Source: Candidatus Saccharimonadota bacterium
GTDB lineage: Bacteria > Patescibacteriota > Saccharimonadia > Saccharimonadales > Saccharimonadaceae
Length of the DNA: 7,632 nt
NCBI GenBank assembly: GCA_020428265.1
Contig: JAGQND010000033.1
Span: forward strand, 1-7,632
Direction of reading: 5' to 3'
Position numbers and translations under genes: made by a program. The stretch's first letter is position 1. Each line of letters begins with the position of its first letter. This document shows, in pieces, positions 6,662 through 7,632 of this stretch. The notes below the pieces were generated by a model. That model was not told the DNA's origin, searched no databases, and was given only the letters and a program-made list of their open reading frames with translations.

Positions 6662-6670
6662 ATTATAGCA
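6662..6670 (-). promoter_or_regulatory. Pilin gene extended -10 promoter, leaderless type
   Basis: On the minus strand TGC-TATAAT is followed by 7 nt (AGGTGTA) and then the ATG. AGG is present in the gap, but it would lie upstream of the expected transcription start and so could not serve as a ribosome site on this mRNA. No -35 match is seen; the -35 position falls on the recA -10. Confidence 0.6.
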
Positions 6671-6684
6671 AATGCCGACTCGTG

Positions 6685-6690
6685 TATAAT
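6685..6690 (+). promoter_or_regulatory. recA -10 promoter element
   Basis: A perfect TATAAT 29 nt before the recA GTG, giving an expected leader of about 22 nt. TG directly precedes the hexamer but is one base off the extended -10 position. The -35 position at 17 bp spacing (6662-6667) is occupied by the pilin gene's -10 and does not resemble TTGACA. TATAGT at 6694-6699 is a possible alternative -10. No operator could be assigned. Confidence 0.5.
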
Positions 6691-6708
6691 AGATATAGTA
6701 TTTAATCC

Positions 6709-6714
6709 GGAGGG
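6709..6714 (+). promoter_or_regulatory. recA Shine-Dalgarno site
   Basis: GGAGGG lies 5 nt before the GTG at 6720 and decides this start. It is the only strong ribosome binding site at any gene start visible in the window. Confidence 0.8.
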
Positions 6715-6719
6715 AAAAC

Positions 6720-7632
6720 GTGGCAAAAAAGGCAGAAAAAACGGCTGTTAGTGCGACCGGTGCATCTAACGATGCTAAGTTGAAAGCTTTAGGTTTGGCT
6801 ATGGACCAGATTACCAAGCAGTTTGGTGATGGTTCAATTATGAAATTAGGGGAGGCTCACAAAGTTGATGTTGAGCTTATATCAGCAGGCTCTTTGAGTC
6901 TAGATTTAGCACTAGGCGGCGGCTACCCCAAGGGACGCATCATAGAAATATATGGCCCAGAAAGCTCTGGTAAAACAACACTTACCTTGCATGCTATAGC
7001 AGAAGTACAGCGCAAGGGCGGTACGGCAGCATTTATAGATGCCGAGCATGCACTCGACCCAGCATATGCTAAGCGCCTAGGTGTAGATACCGACAATCTG
7101 TTGGTTTCTCAGCCAGATAACGGTGAGCAGGCACTAGAGATTGCAGAAACTTTGGTGCGTTCTAACGCTGTAGACTTGGTTGTAGTTGACTCTGTGGCGG
7201 CACTTGTACCACAGGCCGAGATTGACGGCGATATGGGTGATAGTCACATGGGCTTGCAGGCAAGGCTTATGAGCCAGGCTCTACGTAAGCTTACTGGTAT
7301 TATCAATAAGTCTAAGACTACTGTGATATTTATTAACCAAATTCGTATGAAAATTGGTGTTATGTTTGGCAACCCAGAAACTACTACTGGTGGTAACGCG
7401 TTGAAGTTTTATGCATCTGTACGCCTAGATATTCGCCGTATTGGTCAGATTAAGAACGGTGAAGATATAATAGGTAACCGTACCAAGGTGAAAGTTGTTA
7501 AAAACAAGATTGCCCCACCTTTTAGGACTGCGGAGTTTGACATAATGTACAATGAAGGCATTAGTCGTACTGGCGACGTACTAGATTTAGCGGTAGAGCA
7601 CGAAATTGTAGGTAAAGCTGGTGCTTGGTTTG
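6720..7632 (+). CDS. recA: Recombinase RecA, 3'-truncated by window end
   Basis: RecA forms ATP-dependent filaments on single-stranded DNA, performs homology search and strand exchange, and makes the junctions that RuvAB processes. 304 codons are visible; by comparison with usual RecAs only the last few tens of residues are missing. Walker A GPESSGKTT is at 79-87 and the catalytic Glu109 is in FIDAEHALD. Walker B is VVVDSVAAL (Asp157). Loop L1 lies around 168-178 (IDGDMGDSHMGL). NQIRMKIGVMFGNPETTTGG (206-225) leads into and includes loop L2, and KVVKNKIAPPF (258-268) is also conserved. No intein interrupts these usual insertion sites. The N-terminal tail (1-20) is basic and low in complexity. 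The start is GTG behind a strong Shine-Dalgarno, unlike the neighbouring genes. It is transcribed divergently from the pilin gene. Confidence 0.97.
   Translation, partial: MAKKAEKTAVSATGASNDAKLKALGLAMDQITKQFGDGSIMKLGEAHKVDVELISAGSLSLDLALGGGYPKGRIIEIYGPESSGKTTLTLHAIAEVQRKGGTAAFIDAEHALDPAYAKRLGVDTDNLLVSQPDNGEQALEIAETLVRSNAVDLVVVDSVAALVPQAEIDGDMGDSHMGLQARLMSQALRKLTGIINKSKTTVIFINQIRMKIGVMFGNPETTTGGNALKFYASVRLDIRRIGQIKNGEDIIGNRTKVKVVKNKIAPPFRTAEFDIMYNEGISRTGDVLDLAVEHEIVGKAGAWF

Noticed and set aside
6655..6726. Extended start for the pilin gene near 6726
   Set aside because: It would put 24 residues without signal character before the prepilin leader and overlap the recA start region and the pilin's own -10.
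1..7632. Alternative genetic code (UGA as Gly or Trp)
   Set aside because: All genes read through under the standard code, Gly residues in conserved motifs are GGN and Trp is TGG.

Overview
This is a compact, gene-dense bacterial segment with seven protein genes, two of them cut by the window edges. There is no gene-free stretch longer than about 65 bp. I recognised no tRNA, rRNA, insertion sequence, CRISPR array or riboswitch. The host is most likely a Patescibacteria/CPR member, probably Candidatus Saccharibacteria (TM7). That is an inference from the protein flavour (a class A PBP with an Ig-like tail, a two-TM bacterial-PH protein with a polar N-terminal tail, a lone type IV pilin-like protein), a moderate AT bias with many ATA Ile codons, and the tiny intergenic gaps. 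All frames read through cleanly with the standard code and Trp is TGG, so nothing suggests the UGA=Gly recoding of Absconditabacteria/Gracilibacteria.

Layout: (1) 1-1853 (+), the C-terminal part of a bifunctional penicillin-binding protein ending in a Pro/Thr linker and an Ig-like domain. (2) 1888-2466 (+), ruvA. (3) 2467-4344 (-), a Kup-type potassium transporter, tail-to-tail with ruvA with no base between the stops. (4) 4382-5401 (+), ruvB, divergent from kup across 37 bp. (5) 5420-6145 (+), a membrane protein with a bacterial PH domain. (6) 6148-6654 (-), a type IV pilin-like protein, tail-to-tail with the PH gene across 2 bp. (7) 6720-7632 (+), recA, divergent from the pilin gene and cut by the window end.

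RuvA and RuvB form the branch-migration motor that acts on Holliday junctions made by RecA, so three of the seven genes belong to homologous recombination. They are not one operon: ruvA and ruvB are separated by an opposite-strand transporter gene, and each appears to have its own promoter. The other genes concern the cell envelope (PBP, Kup, PH protein, pilin).

The most striking signal is regulatory. Five of the six genes whose starts are visible (ruvA, kup, ruvB, PH gene, pilin) have an extended -10 element (TGn followed by TATAAT, TATACT or CATACT) ending only 6-7 nt before the ATG, which predicts leaderless mRNAs. recA is the exception, with a leader of about 22 nt, a strong GGAGG Shine-Dalgarno and a GTG start. 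All six visible stop codons are TAG. I did not find an obviously new multi-gene system. The gene content is housekeeping, and the interest lies in promoter architecture and gene arrangement.
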